Part shown: positions 11,086-20,463 of the stretch, piece by piece | Numbering within the stretch: the first letter of the stretch is position 1 | Layout of the letters: each line of letters opens with the position of its first letter | NCBI GenBank assembly: GCA_963277665.1 | Contig: OY728120.1 | Coordinates: forward strand, 424,458,138-424,522,137 | Reading direction: 5' to 3' | Origin: Viscum album | Taxonomy: Eukaryota; Streptophyta; Magnoliopsida; Santalales; Viscaceae | DNA: 64,000 bases | Position numbers and translations under genes: made by a program | Notes under the pieces: generated by a model | What the model was told of the DNA's origin: nothing | Seen by the model: only the letters and a program-made list of their open reading frames with translations | Database searches by the model: none

Positions 11086-12555
11086 GCCTACTCGACCGTT
11101 GAGCGAGTACTTAAGGCACTGGTGATACGAAGAGGGAACCGCTGCATGCAGATGGAGTCATGGCCTGCCCATCAATGCGTTGTAGGCGGTGTCCTGAGAA
11201 ACAACCATGAACTCGGTGCTGGCAATTAAGCCACCGAACTGGGTCTTCAGGCGGATCTTGCCGACCGGGGTTTGCTCTGTCCTGTCGTACCCCTGAATCC
11301 TGAGGTCAGAGGGAGTCAAATCACCTTCGGACAAACCCAGCTTTCGCAGCGTCCGGGTCGGAATTAGATTGATTCCAGAACCCGTGTCAACGAGGCAGCG
11401 ACAGACTTCCACACCGTTAAAGTGGCCAGTGATATACAGTGGGCGAATGTGCCCCTGTATAGGAGGGTCTTCATCTTCACCATAGAACGAGATAACCGCC
11501 TGACATTCGGCGTTTTCAATCGTCTCGGTATGGAAGGCCTCCGCGGCTGCCACTTCCGTCTCGAACTGGAGGGGGCTCCTTAGGGCCTCGGTAAGTGCCT
11601 CGCGCATCTCGGATGACAAGAGCAGGGCCTCAAGGATGGAAAGCCTTGCCGGAATGCCGGCTAGGTGCTTTAGGACATCATACTTGCGTGCCAAACGCGA
11701 ACCTCTGCTTACAGGGGGTTTTTCGGCATTTGGGGGCATAGCGGGTCCTGCTGGTTGAACTGGCGGTCGGCTAGCACTAGGTACATCCTGCTGCCTGCTA
11801 GTAGAAGCCTGGAGAGTAGTCGCCGGGCTAAGATCGAACAGCGGGGGCTGGCCCGTCGCCGGGCGAGACTGGCTGTGATACGAACGAGGCGGCTCTCCCT
11901 GATCCAGCAACACGAACGGCGGTGGAGGTAGAGCCAAGGGTGCTGGATGGGTCTGCGCGTGCTGAGATCTGCGCTGAGCTTGCTGCCTGGTCTCGGTAGC
12001 GTGCACGGCTTGGTCACAAGTGCCTGCTGACATACCTCGGTGACCGGCGCGATTGCGATTCCGCTGACGTTGACGTCGGCTGGAAACGTTGGGGCGGTCT
12101 GTCTGGGGTTCCTCCTCGTCGGGGGTCATATAGGGCTTTACCAGCTCCACGGTGTTAACCGAAGCGTACCCTTGACTGTCACTCGAAGATTCATCCACCG
12201 CTGGGTGGATTCTGGGGGGAATGCCCATTTCGAGAGGCATAAAGTCGCCGAGAGTGCGGGATGACGACGGCACTGGCGGTGCACGTTGCTTCTTCTTGCG
12301 TCGCCGCTGCTTGCCTTTTTGGGCAGAGGTCGACTGTGAAGACGATGTTGAGGCGCCAACTACTTCTTCTGAAGGTTCCGACTGCTTCAGGCATTCCCGG
12401 ATGATACCCTGGGCACGGACGACAGTTTTTCGAGCCATCCAGTTGTCATATTTCTGGGACCCGCGGCTAGGGACCTGCTGCCACTCACCCTCGCTGTCAC
12501 TGCCGATTTCTGATCCCGCAAAGACGCCTGCCACCTGCGCTGGCGCTGGGCCCAA
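11086..12555 (-). pseudogene. Tat-type gypsy protease region, split from RT by an in-frame stop
   Basis: 465 residues are open to the stop at 11158-11160. The first ~300 are Ser/Pro/Gln/Arg-rich linker. The aspartic protease follows, with the catalytic C-L-V-D-T-G-S-G-I-N-L motif and a second hallmark, Y-N-A-L-M-G-R-P, at the end. It would cut the Gag-Pol polyprotein. The TGA at 11158-11160 falls exactly where retropepsins of this group have Trp after G-R-P, and the same frame then runs on uninterrupted into pol, with the usual L-K-Y-S-L-N-G linker visible in 11086-11157. So protease and RT were one polyprotein, broken here by one substitution. No start codon is needed, because gag is in the same frame upstream. 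Confidence 0.88.
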
Positions 12556-13863
12556 CTTGACTATATTGTTGTTGACCTGGTCCTAAAGCCAGTCTTTAAA
12601 CACATAGCATCAGATGAGTGTGTGCCCCAGGATCCGATGATAAGGGCAGTAGTTGGGGTGATCAGTGAGATGCGCCTCTGCCGGCCTCCTGCACTCAGGA
12701 AGACGCACGATCCCTTGCTCTAGAGCACTTCGGAAGTAACCAGGGACCTGATTTTCATTAAACGATTAGGTATGGTACTTTCTTTCCGGGTAAGGAGCCC
12801 TGGGGGCCTGGTCCTGTCGAGGGATCGGAGGGGCCTGCCGAGGGGGCGGCGCCTGGTTGTCTCGCCTAGGTGGCGATGGCGCGTTGCGCGGGGGAACCTG
12901 TCGGTTCTGAGGCGGTCGCTGCTGGGCAGGAGCCGATGCTTGAGGTGGAGGACCTCTGCGGGGTTGCGGGGGTGGTGCCGCCGGTAACAATTCCAGCTGC
13001 CTCGGGGCTTCTATTTGAGCCACTGCGGCGGGTTCAGCCCTGGCGGCCCTCCTGGCTGGGATCATAGGGGGCAGCAAACGTGCCTGACTAGCCTGTTGCA
13101 GGGCCTCCTCGAGGTGCTGGGCCTTATCCGAGAAATATCTGAACCCTCCAGGGTAGTTCTGGGTAATCAAGGAGGGTACCAGCTCTGTCTTGACATTCCC
13201 CACACACATCGTCGGTAATTTCTCCTGAGTCAGTGGCATATCGAGGGAATACGTAAGTCCTTTCCACCGGGCGATGAAGTCTGCAACCCGCTCATCAGGC
13301 CTCTGTTTGCACTTAAAGAGGTCCGCGATGCTGGTCTTCCGCGTGGTGGAGCTGAACTGGTACAAGAACTGCCGGCGAAGATCCTCCCAACCGGTCACTG
13401 ATCCGATGGGGAGCTGGCTGTACCAGACGAATGCCGGACCTTCCAATGTCTGTACAAAACATCGGAGCTTAGCGGCTTCTTGCTGAGCCGGGGTCCCCAG
13501 CATGGGGCCACACCTGGAAGAGAAATGAGCCAAGTGCTGGGGTGGGTCCCCTGTCCCGTTAAAAGGCGAGAAAGTGGGGTTCCCAAAACCCGGAGGCGCG
13601 GGCATATCATCCACCCACGCGGGATAAGGCTTGCCATCCGGTGGGACCGCCACCTGCCGTGTCTCCAACGCCTCGAGGAGGGCTGTGAGTGCCGCAATAA
13701 GGTCCTCCGGGTGGGGGTCCCTGTCTTGACGGGGGTCCCTAACCACAAGCGCATTGCTAGGTTCTTCAACACGGTAGACGGCTTCTGCTGCTCGCGGGTT
13801 GACTGGTTGGACGACCTGTTGGGCGACTGGGGGAACCCGGGTTGGGTTCTTCAGATTGCCCCG
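12556..13863 (-). pseudogene. gag: Gypsy Gag capsid/nucleocapsid region, broken by stops
   Basis: The retrotransposon Gag core is clear at 12766-13746: F-N-G-T-G-D-P, then a W-Y-S-Q-L-P segment, F-L-Y-Q-F-S-S and a R-P-D-E-R-V-A-D-F-I-A-R-W motif. Proline/arginine-rich sequence follows. Past the stop at 12766-12768 the same frame continues with a zinc-knuckle-like C-x2-H-x4-H-x4-C (Y-C-P-Y-H-R-I-L-G-H-T), typical of Tat/Athila gags. A stop at 12610-12612 lies just before the last Cys, and another is at 12583-12585. Gag, protease and pol share one frame, since all codon positions are congruent. The protein would form the virus-like particle and bind RNA. The alternative start-like codon at 13746 is not meaningful; the frame is open upstream to the stop at 13864-13866. 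Confidence 0.85.
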
Positions 13864-15480
13864 TCACTCAGGGGGGTTTGGCGAGACGTATCGCGCCCTC
13901 TTGCCGTACGTTCCGGCTTCCGCCCTGTCCGCGGCAGTAGCATGATCAGGGTTGCCCGGAGGCATCTCACCGGGGGGAAATTGTTCCTGCCCCTGCTGCC
14001 CCGGCCTGGGATTACCATAGTCGGGTCATCGCTCTGCGGCGCGTTCAGCCAAGAGTTCGTCGACCAGCCTCTTCTGTTCAGCAAGCTGCTGGCGCAACGT
14101 GGCCTTCTCAGGGTCTTCGTCCGTTTTCTGCACAGAGGCGGACGGGTCAGAGTGCTTGACTATTCCGACATGCTCCTTAACCTTGCCAGTGCTTCGACCG
14201 AGTGCCAGTGACTCGGTGGGTACGGGGAGGCCTAGCAGGTTCCTTTGCTGACGGGTGACTCTCCCTGATGGGTCGAGTATTGGCGGTACGCCCTTGGATG
14301 GCAAGTCCCCATCAAGGAACTCAAGCTCATCTTCCTTATCCACAACGTCGACCATGTAGACTGTGACCCCTCTTGAGGGCATATCCTCGATGTCGCATAG
14401 CGAATCAGGTTGTCGTCGGATAGGGTCAAAGAGGAGAGCGGCATAGCGTCCCCAACCACGGACTTGCACATGGGGGGTGGCTTCCCTGATGATCTTGCGG
14501 AGTGCCTTGAAACTCTGAACGCATTTTCGTTGGAGGGCACTCTGATGACCGGGCGACTCGGGGTGCTGGGCCGCAAGGAGCGCCGCTGCATCAATTAGGC
14601 GGCACTGTTTGCCAATCTCCTCGAAGTGCTCTCGACTCCTGGGTTACACTACCCGTTCCCAACGGAGGCGGAAGTGCGTCGCCCACAGGGTCCGACAAAA
14701 GCATCCCACTTCTTCAGGGGTAAGCAACTCGGGTACGCGAAAATTCAGCGCCGCCGTGGGCCAGAACTTCTCTGGGAAGTAGTCCGCTGCAAGAATACTC
14801 TAGAAGCTCCTGGGTTCGTCCTCGGGGTTCGGCCCTACATTTCCCCACTCATCAACCGGGGGTGGCTGAGGGACCGGTAGCGGTACCGAGGCGGACCTTT
14901 GGGATAGAAAACTCGGCGGTGGAGAATACGGCGAGCGAGCAGACTGGCCACTGTACTCTGGGCCTTCCTCTGAAGAGAGAGGTGACCTGACCACAATGTC
15001 ACGATAGGACGGGCTAACAGCCACTGCTTCGGGTACGGGAATTGCCGTTACCGGTGTCCGGTCATGTCGTGGCTCTACCACCGTTGACCCCCAAAACAGC
15101 TCCTCGTGATCCCGAGTAGAGGTATAGGGCGCTTCGGGTGACGGTGGCGGTGATTGCGCGGTCGAAACCTGCGGAATTCCCAGGATTTCTTCCTCCTGGA
15201 TGTACCTGCGGAGAGAGACGGGAATCCGGTGGACCTCAAATTCCGGGAGAACGAGGCTGTCGCGTCTGGTTCCTGCCCCAGTCCTTGATACGGAGGGGCT
15301 AGGAGAAGGTTCCATCGCTGAATCGCATTCCGCTTCCGAATCAGAGAAGCGGGCAGGTTTGATCTCCCCCTGGGCCTTCCCAGGATTCTTCTTGTGGTGG
15401 CGACGACCCGCTCTTCTGCCCCTGGGTGGCTCTTCGGGACAGGGTTGACCCCTGTCAGGCGGCCATGGGGCGGTGCTAGC
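13864..15480 (-). pseudogene. Gag N-terminal portion, same frame, four in-frame stops
   Basis: The gag-pol frame continues upstream of the capsid region. Open stretches at 14026-14469 and 14800-15315 plus the flanks between them are all in phase. Stops are at 13864, 14026, 14644 and 14800 (lowest coordinates). The protein contains a Pro/Ser/Glu-rich part (14800-15400), a moderately hydrophobic part around 14470-14640 that includes an A-A-A-L-L-A-A stretch, and a helical segment ending R-Q-Q-L-A-E-Q-K-R-L-V-D-E-L-L just before 14026. The last part could be a coiled coil. I recognise no named domain. Phase is kept over more than 1.6 kb despite the stops, so decay has been by substitution rather than by insertion or deletion. 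Confidence 0.7.
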
Positions 15481-16844
15481 GCCGTGGCGGAGAGGGCCCC
15501 CACTTGAGACAGCCGGGGTGCGAGGGGCACCAGGGCAAATGTCGAAGGGTACATGGGGAGGACCTCCATGAACAGTACCCGTGTGGGCGGGGCCTCTATT
15601 GGAACCGGCAGGAGCATGGGGAAGGCCTCCATGGTCGATGCGAGTGGAGCGAGGCTGACCTTCACTCCTTGAGTTGCTGGGGCGAGGAGGACCTTCGCCA
15701 GTCGCAGAGAGGACGTAGGGGGGGCCCCACGTCGAAGGACCGGATGGACGGTGCCTTCAGAAGGGTGGACTTCATACCCTGTACAGCGGGCGCGGGAAAT
15801 GTTTCCGCGCTGAGCATCACTGCCCCGGGGCAGGTCTTCCTGCAAGATGGGGGCAGCACGAGGCATGCCTCCATGACGAACCCCAGAGCGGGGAAGGCCT
15901 ACGCTCTGTGGAGTAGTGGTATGGGGAGGACCTCCGTACGGGGTGGCATCACCGCGGGTTAGCTCGCGACGATCATCACTGGGGCCTGCAACCTGGAGAG
16001 TCAACCCGGCCTGCCCATGGGGCGGCTGGGGTCTCAATCTTGGTTGGGCGAAGGGGTGCCCCTGCTCAATGTAGGCGGGGGCTTCATAATGTACGTCGGC
16101 GGTGGCTCGGGCCACTATAGCTGTCGACGTGGACGCGGCTAGGCGAGCGTCCTCAGCCCGGGCCCGGCGCTGACGTCGGGTCAGGCGGGCCGGTGCAGGT
16201 GGTGCAGGGACGTATTCTGCCTGCTCTTCCTGCGGGGCCGAACGGCGGCGTTGACGTGGCCGGACGGGAGCTCTCGCCTGGGGGCCCTGGGTCGGGCCCC
16301 TGAGCGGGCTGAGCCGGACCGCGCCTGCCTCTTCGGCGTAAGGCGAAGAGTCGTCAAGGCGTTCTGGGGATAGGCTCCCGAAACGGTTGAATGTCGAGGT
16401 GGGGAGCAGGGGCTCCCTGCGCGGCCTGTTAGGGCGGCGTTGACGGTGGGGCCTGGAAGCCTCCAGGTCCAAACGGGCCATATCCCTGGTCGGGATGACC
16501 CCTTGTTCCTCATACCTACGCACGAGGCTGTTGATCACCCTTCATTGGATGACCTCTGATGGGGAAAGGGGACGTGGACGTCCCGCATCCCGTGACGTGG
16601 CAGCCGTCGTGGCGGTAGTGGCGCCATGTGGAGTGGCCGTAGTGGTGTTTCCCCTGCCCCTGCGCGGGCGAGGAGCGGATGGTGACCGCATCTCTGAAAT
16701 AGCAACCTGGTTCCTGGCAAACGAAGGGATCAACTCATCAGTACTGAGAGGAAAAGGATTGACAGCCAGTGCCCCAGCGTTCTTCCATCCTCCATGTCTG
16801 TGAGAAGGATCCACGCCAACACGCTGCAGAGCGGAGTGCCCCAC
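15481..16844 (-). pseudogene. Gag leader region, Arg/Pro-rich, with one stop and one frame change
   Basis: The frame opens about 140 bp after the primer site. 16545-16844 is open to a TGA at 16542-16544, and the frame continues through 16538. It encodes an Arg/Pro/Ala-rich, presumably disordered protein with a R-R-Q-R-R basic cluster. Downstream of about 15.75 kb the better frame, with G-G-P-P-H and G-G-L-P-H repeats leading into 15315, is offset by one base. I infer one small indel near 15.73-15.80 kb, close to a run of seven C/G. The original 16538 frame stays open to 15075 by chance in GC-rich sequence. The role is presumably the N-terminal part of Gag; there is no recognisable domain. Confidence 0.55.
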
Positions 16845-16987
16845 GTTCTACTACCCCGACTTCCGGTGAGTTCCACGACAGGCCCGCCATTTTCTTGACG
16901 GGACCAGGCACCGGATATTTGGATCCGGTGACACGTCAATCTACTGGTGTCTCGAACGCTACTAATCCCCATGCTGAGGAGAAGAAT

Positions 16988-17005
16988 TTCACGTCGGGTT
17001 CACCA
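16988..17005 (-). other. Primer binding site complementary to tRNA-Trp
   Basis: The minus strand reads TGGTGAACCCGACGTGAA. The plus strand, TTCACGTCGGGTTCACCA, equals the 3' end including CCA of plant tRNA-Trp as I remember it. It begins four bases inside the LTR end, the standard place for first-strand priming. The exact 18-base match fixes the LTR boundary and the orientation of the element. Confidence 0.85.
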
Positions 17006-17499
17006 TTTCTGTTTCTGACGCTTTCGTCGGGGCGCGCGCGCATCCGTCCGCGGAGGAGGGGGACGCGCGGCTTTGTTGCCCCGCATTCCCGCTTTCCAAA
17101 GGCGGGCAGCATTCGTTCCTTATTCAGGGACGTATGCTCCTTGATCGAAACGGGATGATGGGATGTCGGTTCTTTCTCCTATGGATTCCTCCTCAGAACT
17201 CGTCACCTAGTCCGGGTCTCCCTTATAGATTTAATACGTATTTCGTGAAACTCTTACCAGTGTCATGTTTCCATGGACGCCGGTTAATTACACTGCTTCT
17301 GTCGGGACATTCCAAAGGGTCCAGTCAGGGCAGCAACCTTCGGTCAGGGGAGTAATCACGTTTGAGGCATCAGTAGCGTGTCTGGATGCTGGGGTACCTG
17401 GCATGTCTGTCTGTTATCCTTGATCACAAGGCTTCTCGAGGGTGTGGAAGCCCGAGGCATCCCACATCGAGCGCAGGGAATTACATGTCATAGACACGT

Positions 17500-17840
17500 A
17501 TCTGAGGTTTTCCTCAGCTTCCCATGTTCAACACAGGGTATGTTGCAAGATTAACGTCTAGCAGAGACGGTTACACCAAAGGCGTTCCATCTGAGGTTTT
17601 CCTCAGGCATCTCATGTTTATCACGAGGTAGGCCGCGAGTTTAACGTCTTGCGGAGACGGTTGAGAATGAAATGGGACCATCGCAGGGGGGGGCGACAGC
17701 GAAGTTGGGCTTGAGCCTTGAAGATACTTCCTACGTATCCCCGTGGCAGGGAATCAAAGTCCGTGTAGTTCAGGATGGTGCCGGTAAACCGACGTGAAGC
17801 TGGACCTTGGTCCGAAGAGAGTTGGGCTTGAACCTCTGGG
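17500..17840. repeat. LTR segment with two TTTAACGTC modules and a variant hairpin
   Basis: The 'atctgaggttttcctcag' segment recurs at about 17501 and 17590, each followed by a version of 'tttaacgtcttgcggagacgg', in which CGTC can pair with GACG. A hairpin variant at 17731-17768 has a changed inner stem (CCCCGTGGCAGGG) but the same outer CTACG arm. Together these look like an older edge of the hairpin array. Confidence 0.5.
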
Positions 17841-17847
17841 AGGATTC

Positions 17848-18924
17848 CTACGTACCATGCCTTGACATGGATCAAAGTCCTCGTAGTTCAAATGATACAG
17901 TTTAACGTCATGCGGGACGATAATGAACCCTGACGTGAATAAACGACGGGTGGTGGGTGTCGGTGATCCGATGTAAGCGAGGGACCTTGATCCACTATTG
18001 ATGGGCTTGAACCTCGTGGAGGCTTCCTACGTACCATGCCTTGACATGGATCAAAGACCTCGTAGTTCAAATGGGGCTGGGTCACAATGGCTTACCACTG
18101 GACCAGGATGTAGTTTAACGTCATACTGGACGTAGGTAGAACACGACGTGAATTGGGTGATGGGTGGGCTTGAACCTCGTGGAGGCTTCCTACGTACCAT
18201 GCCTTGACATGGATCAAAGACCTCGTAGTTCAGGTGAAAGTAGACCTTGGTCCACTGATGGTGGGCTTGAACCTCGTGGAGGCTTCCTACATACCATGCC
18301 TTGACATGGATCAAAGACCTCGTAGTTCAGGTGAAAGTAGACCTTGGTCCACTGATGGTGGGCTTGAACCTCGTGGAGGCTTCCTACGTACCATGCCTTG
18401 ACATGGATCAAAGACCTCGTAGTTCAGGTGCCACAACGGCTTACCACTGGACTGGAATGGGACTCGACGTGAATGGGCGACGGGCGGGCTTGAACCTCGT
18501 GGAGGCTTCCTACGTACCATGCCTTGACATGGATCAAAGACCTCGTAGTTCAGATGGGGCTCCGCCGGTGAACCGACGTGAAAGTAGACCTTGGTCCACT
18601 ATTGGTGGGCTTGAACCTCGTGGAGGCTTCCTACGTACCATGCCTTAACATGGATCAAAGACCTCATAGTTCAGGAGGGGTTGGGTTGCAATGGCTTACC
18701 ACTAGACCAGGTTGTAGTTTAACGTCATGCTGGACGGGGGTGAAACCCGACGTGAATGACGGGCGGGCTTGAACCTCGTAGAGGCTTCCTACGTACCATG
18801 CCTTGACATGGATCAAAGACCTCGTAGTTCAGAAGAAAGTAGACCTTGGTCCACTGATGGTGGGCTTGAACCTCGTGGAGGCTTCCTACGTACCATGCCT
18901 TGACATGGATCAAAGACCTCGTAG
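17848..18924 (-). repeat. Tandem array of nine 39-nt hairpins in the LTR
   Basis: Copies at 17848, 18027, 18190, 18287, 18384, 18510, 18631, 18789 and 18886, each 39 nt. Each reads CTACGTACCATG, a short loop, CATGG, 'atcaaagacct', then CGTAG. Spacing is about 97-180 bp, with shared spacer 'gtgggcttgaacctcgtgg' and 'gtagaccttggtccactg'. The inner stem here is CCATG/CATGG, whereas the copies downstream of pol have CCCAT/ATGGG. The fold is the same with different bases. Some spacers also hold a TTTAACGTC...GACG mini-hairpin (17906-17919, 18119-18132). The array lies downstream of the TATA box, so it would be transcribed. Confidence 0.85.
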
Positions 18925-19559
18925 TTCAGAAGGGGTTTGTCAGGGTCGGTGCTCACTCTAAGCCCACGTGAGTCATGCTCGGTGTGAGAAACAAGAGGTT
19001 GCAAGGACCTGACGATCACGTCGCGAAGGGTGCGTCCGTGAGAAGCGAAGAGGGGCTTACACTTTGAGCGGCCCATGGTGTTGGGACTTACTCCAGGATG
19101 GAGGCCCATGGCGCGACAAAGCGCGGGAAAGATGGACCTTGGTCCGACAATGGGAGGTGCCTCGTTCCCTATCACGTCCTCCACTGACCTTGGTAGTGGG
19201 GAAGTACCGAGATGTACGGGTGCAATCATCCGTACCAAAGGTTAGGGATTTACGCTCTGAGGCGACCCTTCCCCTGCGAACATACACCACTCCGACAAGG
19301 AGGATCTCATTCCATGTGCGGAAGAGTTACCATTCCCGTGGAGACGAGCGGTGTATTGAATGCTCGAGCTGGGGGGACCCTTCGTGAGGGAGACGAGGTT
19401 GGGTCACAGTTTAACGTCATGTGTCGAGGACGTGGTGCTTGGCAGTTTAACGTCCTGCAGCTCGGACGAGGTGGGTTCACTCCACACCCCTAGGGCTTAC
19501 ATAACCGGTACCCTCTGGTCCTTGGGGAAGGGAAGGTACCGGTAAGGCCATGGTAAAGG

Positions 19560-20160
19560 GGGGTCGTGGAAGGAACCATCGAGGGGTCCACGTTAGCGTG
19601 GCTATGCGAAGAAGCAATAGTCGTTAGCGTGCCTATGCGAAGAAGCATTGGGCGAAGCAACGCTACGGGAGGTGTTGTCCATGGGACTTTGAAATCACAT
19701 CGTGCAAACCTGGAGGGTCGCACGGAAAGAGGAATCGCTAAGCAGAGGGGTGTGCTTTGCGAAGTGGGGTGCCTTGGCCTTAGCATGGGGCATAGGTGGG
19801 AGTGGGAGGTGCTTCGCGAAGTAGAACAGTGTTCGCAGAGCACTGCCTCGCGAAGAAGGAGTGGTTCGCGAAGCAGGGTCCTGCCAAGCAATGTTCTTCG
19901 CGATGCATAGTTATCCTGCCTTGGCATAGGGATTACTAGCATGGGTTGGGTGTTTCGCGAAGCACAAGTGCTCCGCGGCTGCCCGGGTTCCCTTGGGAAT
20001 CCCCTTCCTTTGCGAACGCCCTTGAGCTTCGCGAAGGGCATCCCTCTCGGAAGAGGGGCTCAAAACGAAACAAATCAGAGTCGTCTCGTGAAGTAGAAAT
20101 ACCTCGCGGAGCTCATGATTCCCGGGGCAAAGCGTGCTTCGCGATTCGGGAGAGGAGAAG
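19560..20160. repeat. LTR segment rich in TTCGCGAAG-type palindromes
   Basis: Variants of 'cttcgcgaag' or 'ctcgcgaag' recur about a dozen times between 19610 and 20150 at irregular spacing, such as near 19808, 19850, 19866, 19957 and 20025. TTCGCGAA is self-complementary. The segment lies downstream of the TATA box in element sense. It could be protein-binding sites or simply a degenerate minisatellite; I cannot decide between these. Confidence 0.5.
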
Positions 20161-20205
20161 CCGAAGGGTCGGATTGTCCGTCGTCGGGACTCAGGGGGAG
20201 TCGAG

Positions 20206-20213
20206 TATTTATA
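20206..20213 (-). promoter_or_regulatory. TATA box of the Tat LTR
   Basis: The minus strand reads TATAAATA in the context CCCTATAAATACTCG, about 250 bp inside the LTR start, which is a normal place for the U3/R promoter. The start of transcription would be about 30 bp to the left. Confidence 0.6.
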
Positions 20214-20249
20214 GGGAAGGCGCGCCGCGATGCAGGGCTCGCGCGCCGC

Positions 20250-20410
20250 CTTCGGAGCTTCGCGGCGGCTCGCGAACGTCAAACGCGCTCGCGGAGGATC
20301 ACCGCCTCTGGTGCTTCACGGCGGCTCGCGAACGTCAAACGCGCTCGCGGAGGATCACCCCCTCCGGAGCTTCACGGCTGTGCTTTGCGGCTGTGCTTCG
20401 CGGGGCAGCG
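20250..20410 (-). repeat. 56-bp direct repeat upstream of the LTR TATA box
   Basis: The segment with 'cggctcgcgaacgtcaaacg' and 'ctcgcggaggatcacc' occurs twice 56 bp apart (from about 20264 and 20320). Partial third and fourth copies of the 'gcttcacggc' part follow. It is GC-rich and directly upstream of the promoter in element sense, so an enhancer-like role is possible but inferred. Confidence 0.65.
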
Positions 20411-20463
20411 CGCCGGCTGTCTTTTTCGTTCCTTCCTTTCGGGCCATATTTTTGGCGTCAACA

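Larger units (their letters stand above)
1..20463 (-). mobile_element. Giant Tat-lineage Ty3/gypsy retrotransposon (left end outside window)
   Basis: Order on the minus strand: 5' LTR, tRNA-Trp primer site, gag, protease, RT, RNase H, second RNase H, integrase, a 6 kb non-coding repeat region, then an antisense ORF. A second, archaeal-type RNase H before integrase and an antisense extra ORF are known traits of the Tat lineage (Retand/Ogre-like). The pol ends shortly after the integrase C-terminal domain and I see no chromodomain. The terminal sequence of the 5' LTR (mapped at 20440-20463) does not recur in 1-7026, so the 3' LTR must lie left of the window and the full element exceeds 20.4 kb. 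The element is GC-rich and composition switches to AT-rich exactly at 20463. Coding is interrupted by several stops and one frame change, so this copy cannot be autonomous. Confidence 0.9.
17010..20463 (-). repeat. 5' LTR of the Tat element (3.45 kb)
   Basis: On the minus strand it starts TGTTGACGCC at 20463 and ends CGTCAGAAACA at 17010. Both ends are TG...CA and the primer site follows after four bases. The sequence right of 20463 is unrelated and AT-rich. Inside are a TATA box (20206-20213), a 56-bp direct repeat upstream of it, TTCGCGAA-type palindromes (19700-20150), a CCCAC/GTGTGGG module (18963) and ten copies of the 39-nt hairpin. The other LTR is not in the window, so the left limit rests on the primer site and the terminal dinucleotides. 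Confidence 0.85.

Noticed and set aside
15075..15480. Continuation of the 16538 frame to 15075 as the true Gag frame
   Set aside because: Past about 15.75 kb the other frame has the repeated G-G-P-P-H pattern and runs in phase into gag; this frame stays open by chance.
18204..18772. Overlapping short frames repeating M-T-W-I-K-D and M-V-R-R-K-P-P-R-G on both strands
   Set aside because: They arise from the tandem hairpin array; periodic non-coding sequence repeats the same chance frame.
17731..18924. CRISPR-like array (regular 39-nt repeats with spacers)
   Set aside because: Spacers share sequence with each other and vary in length, and the array lies within a plant retrotransposon LTR.
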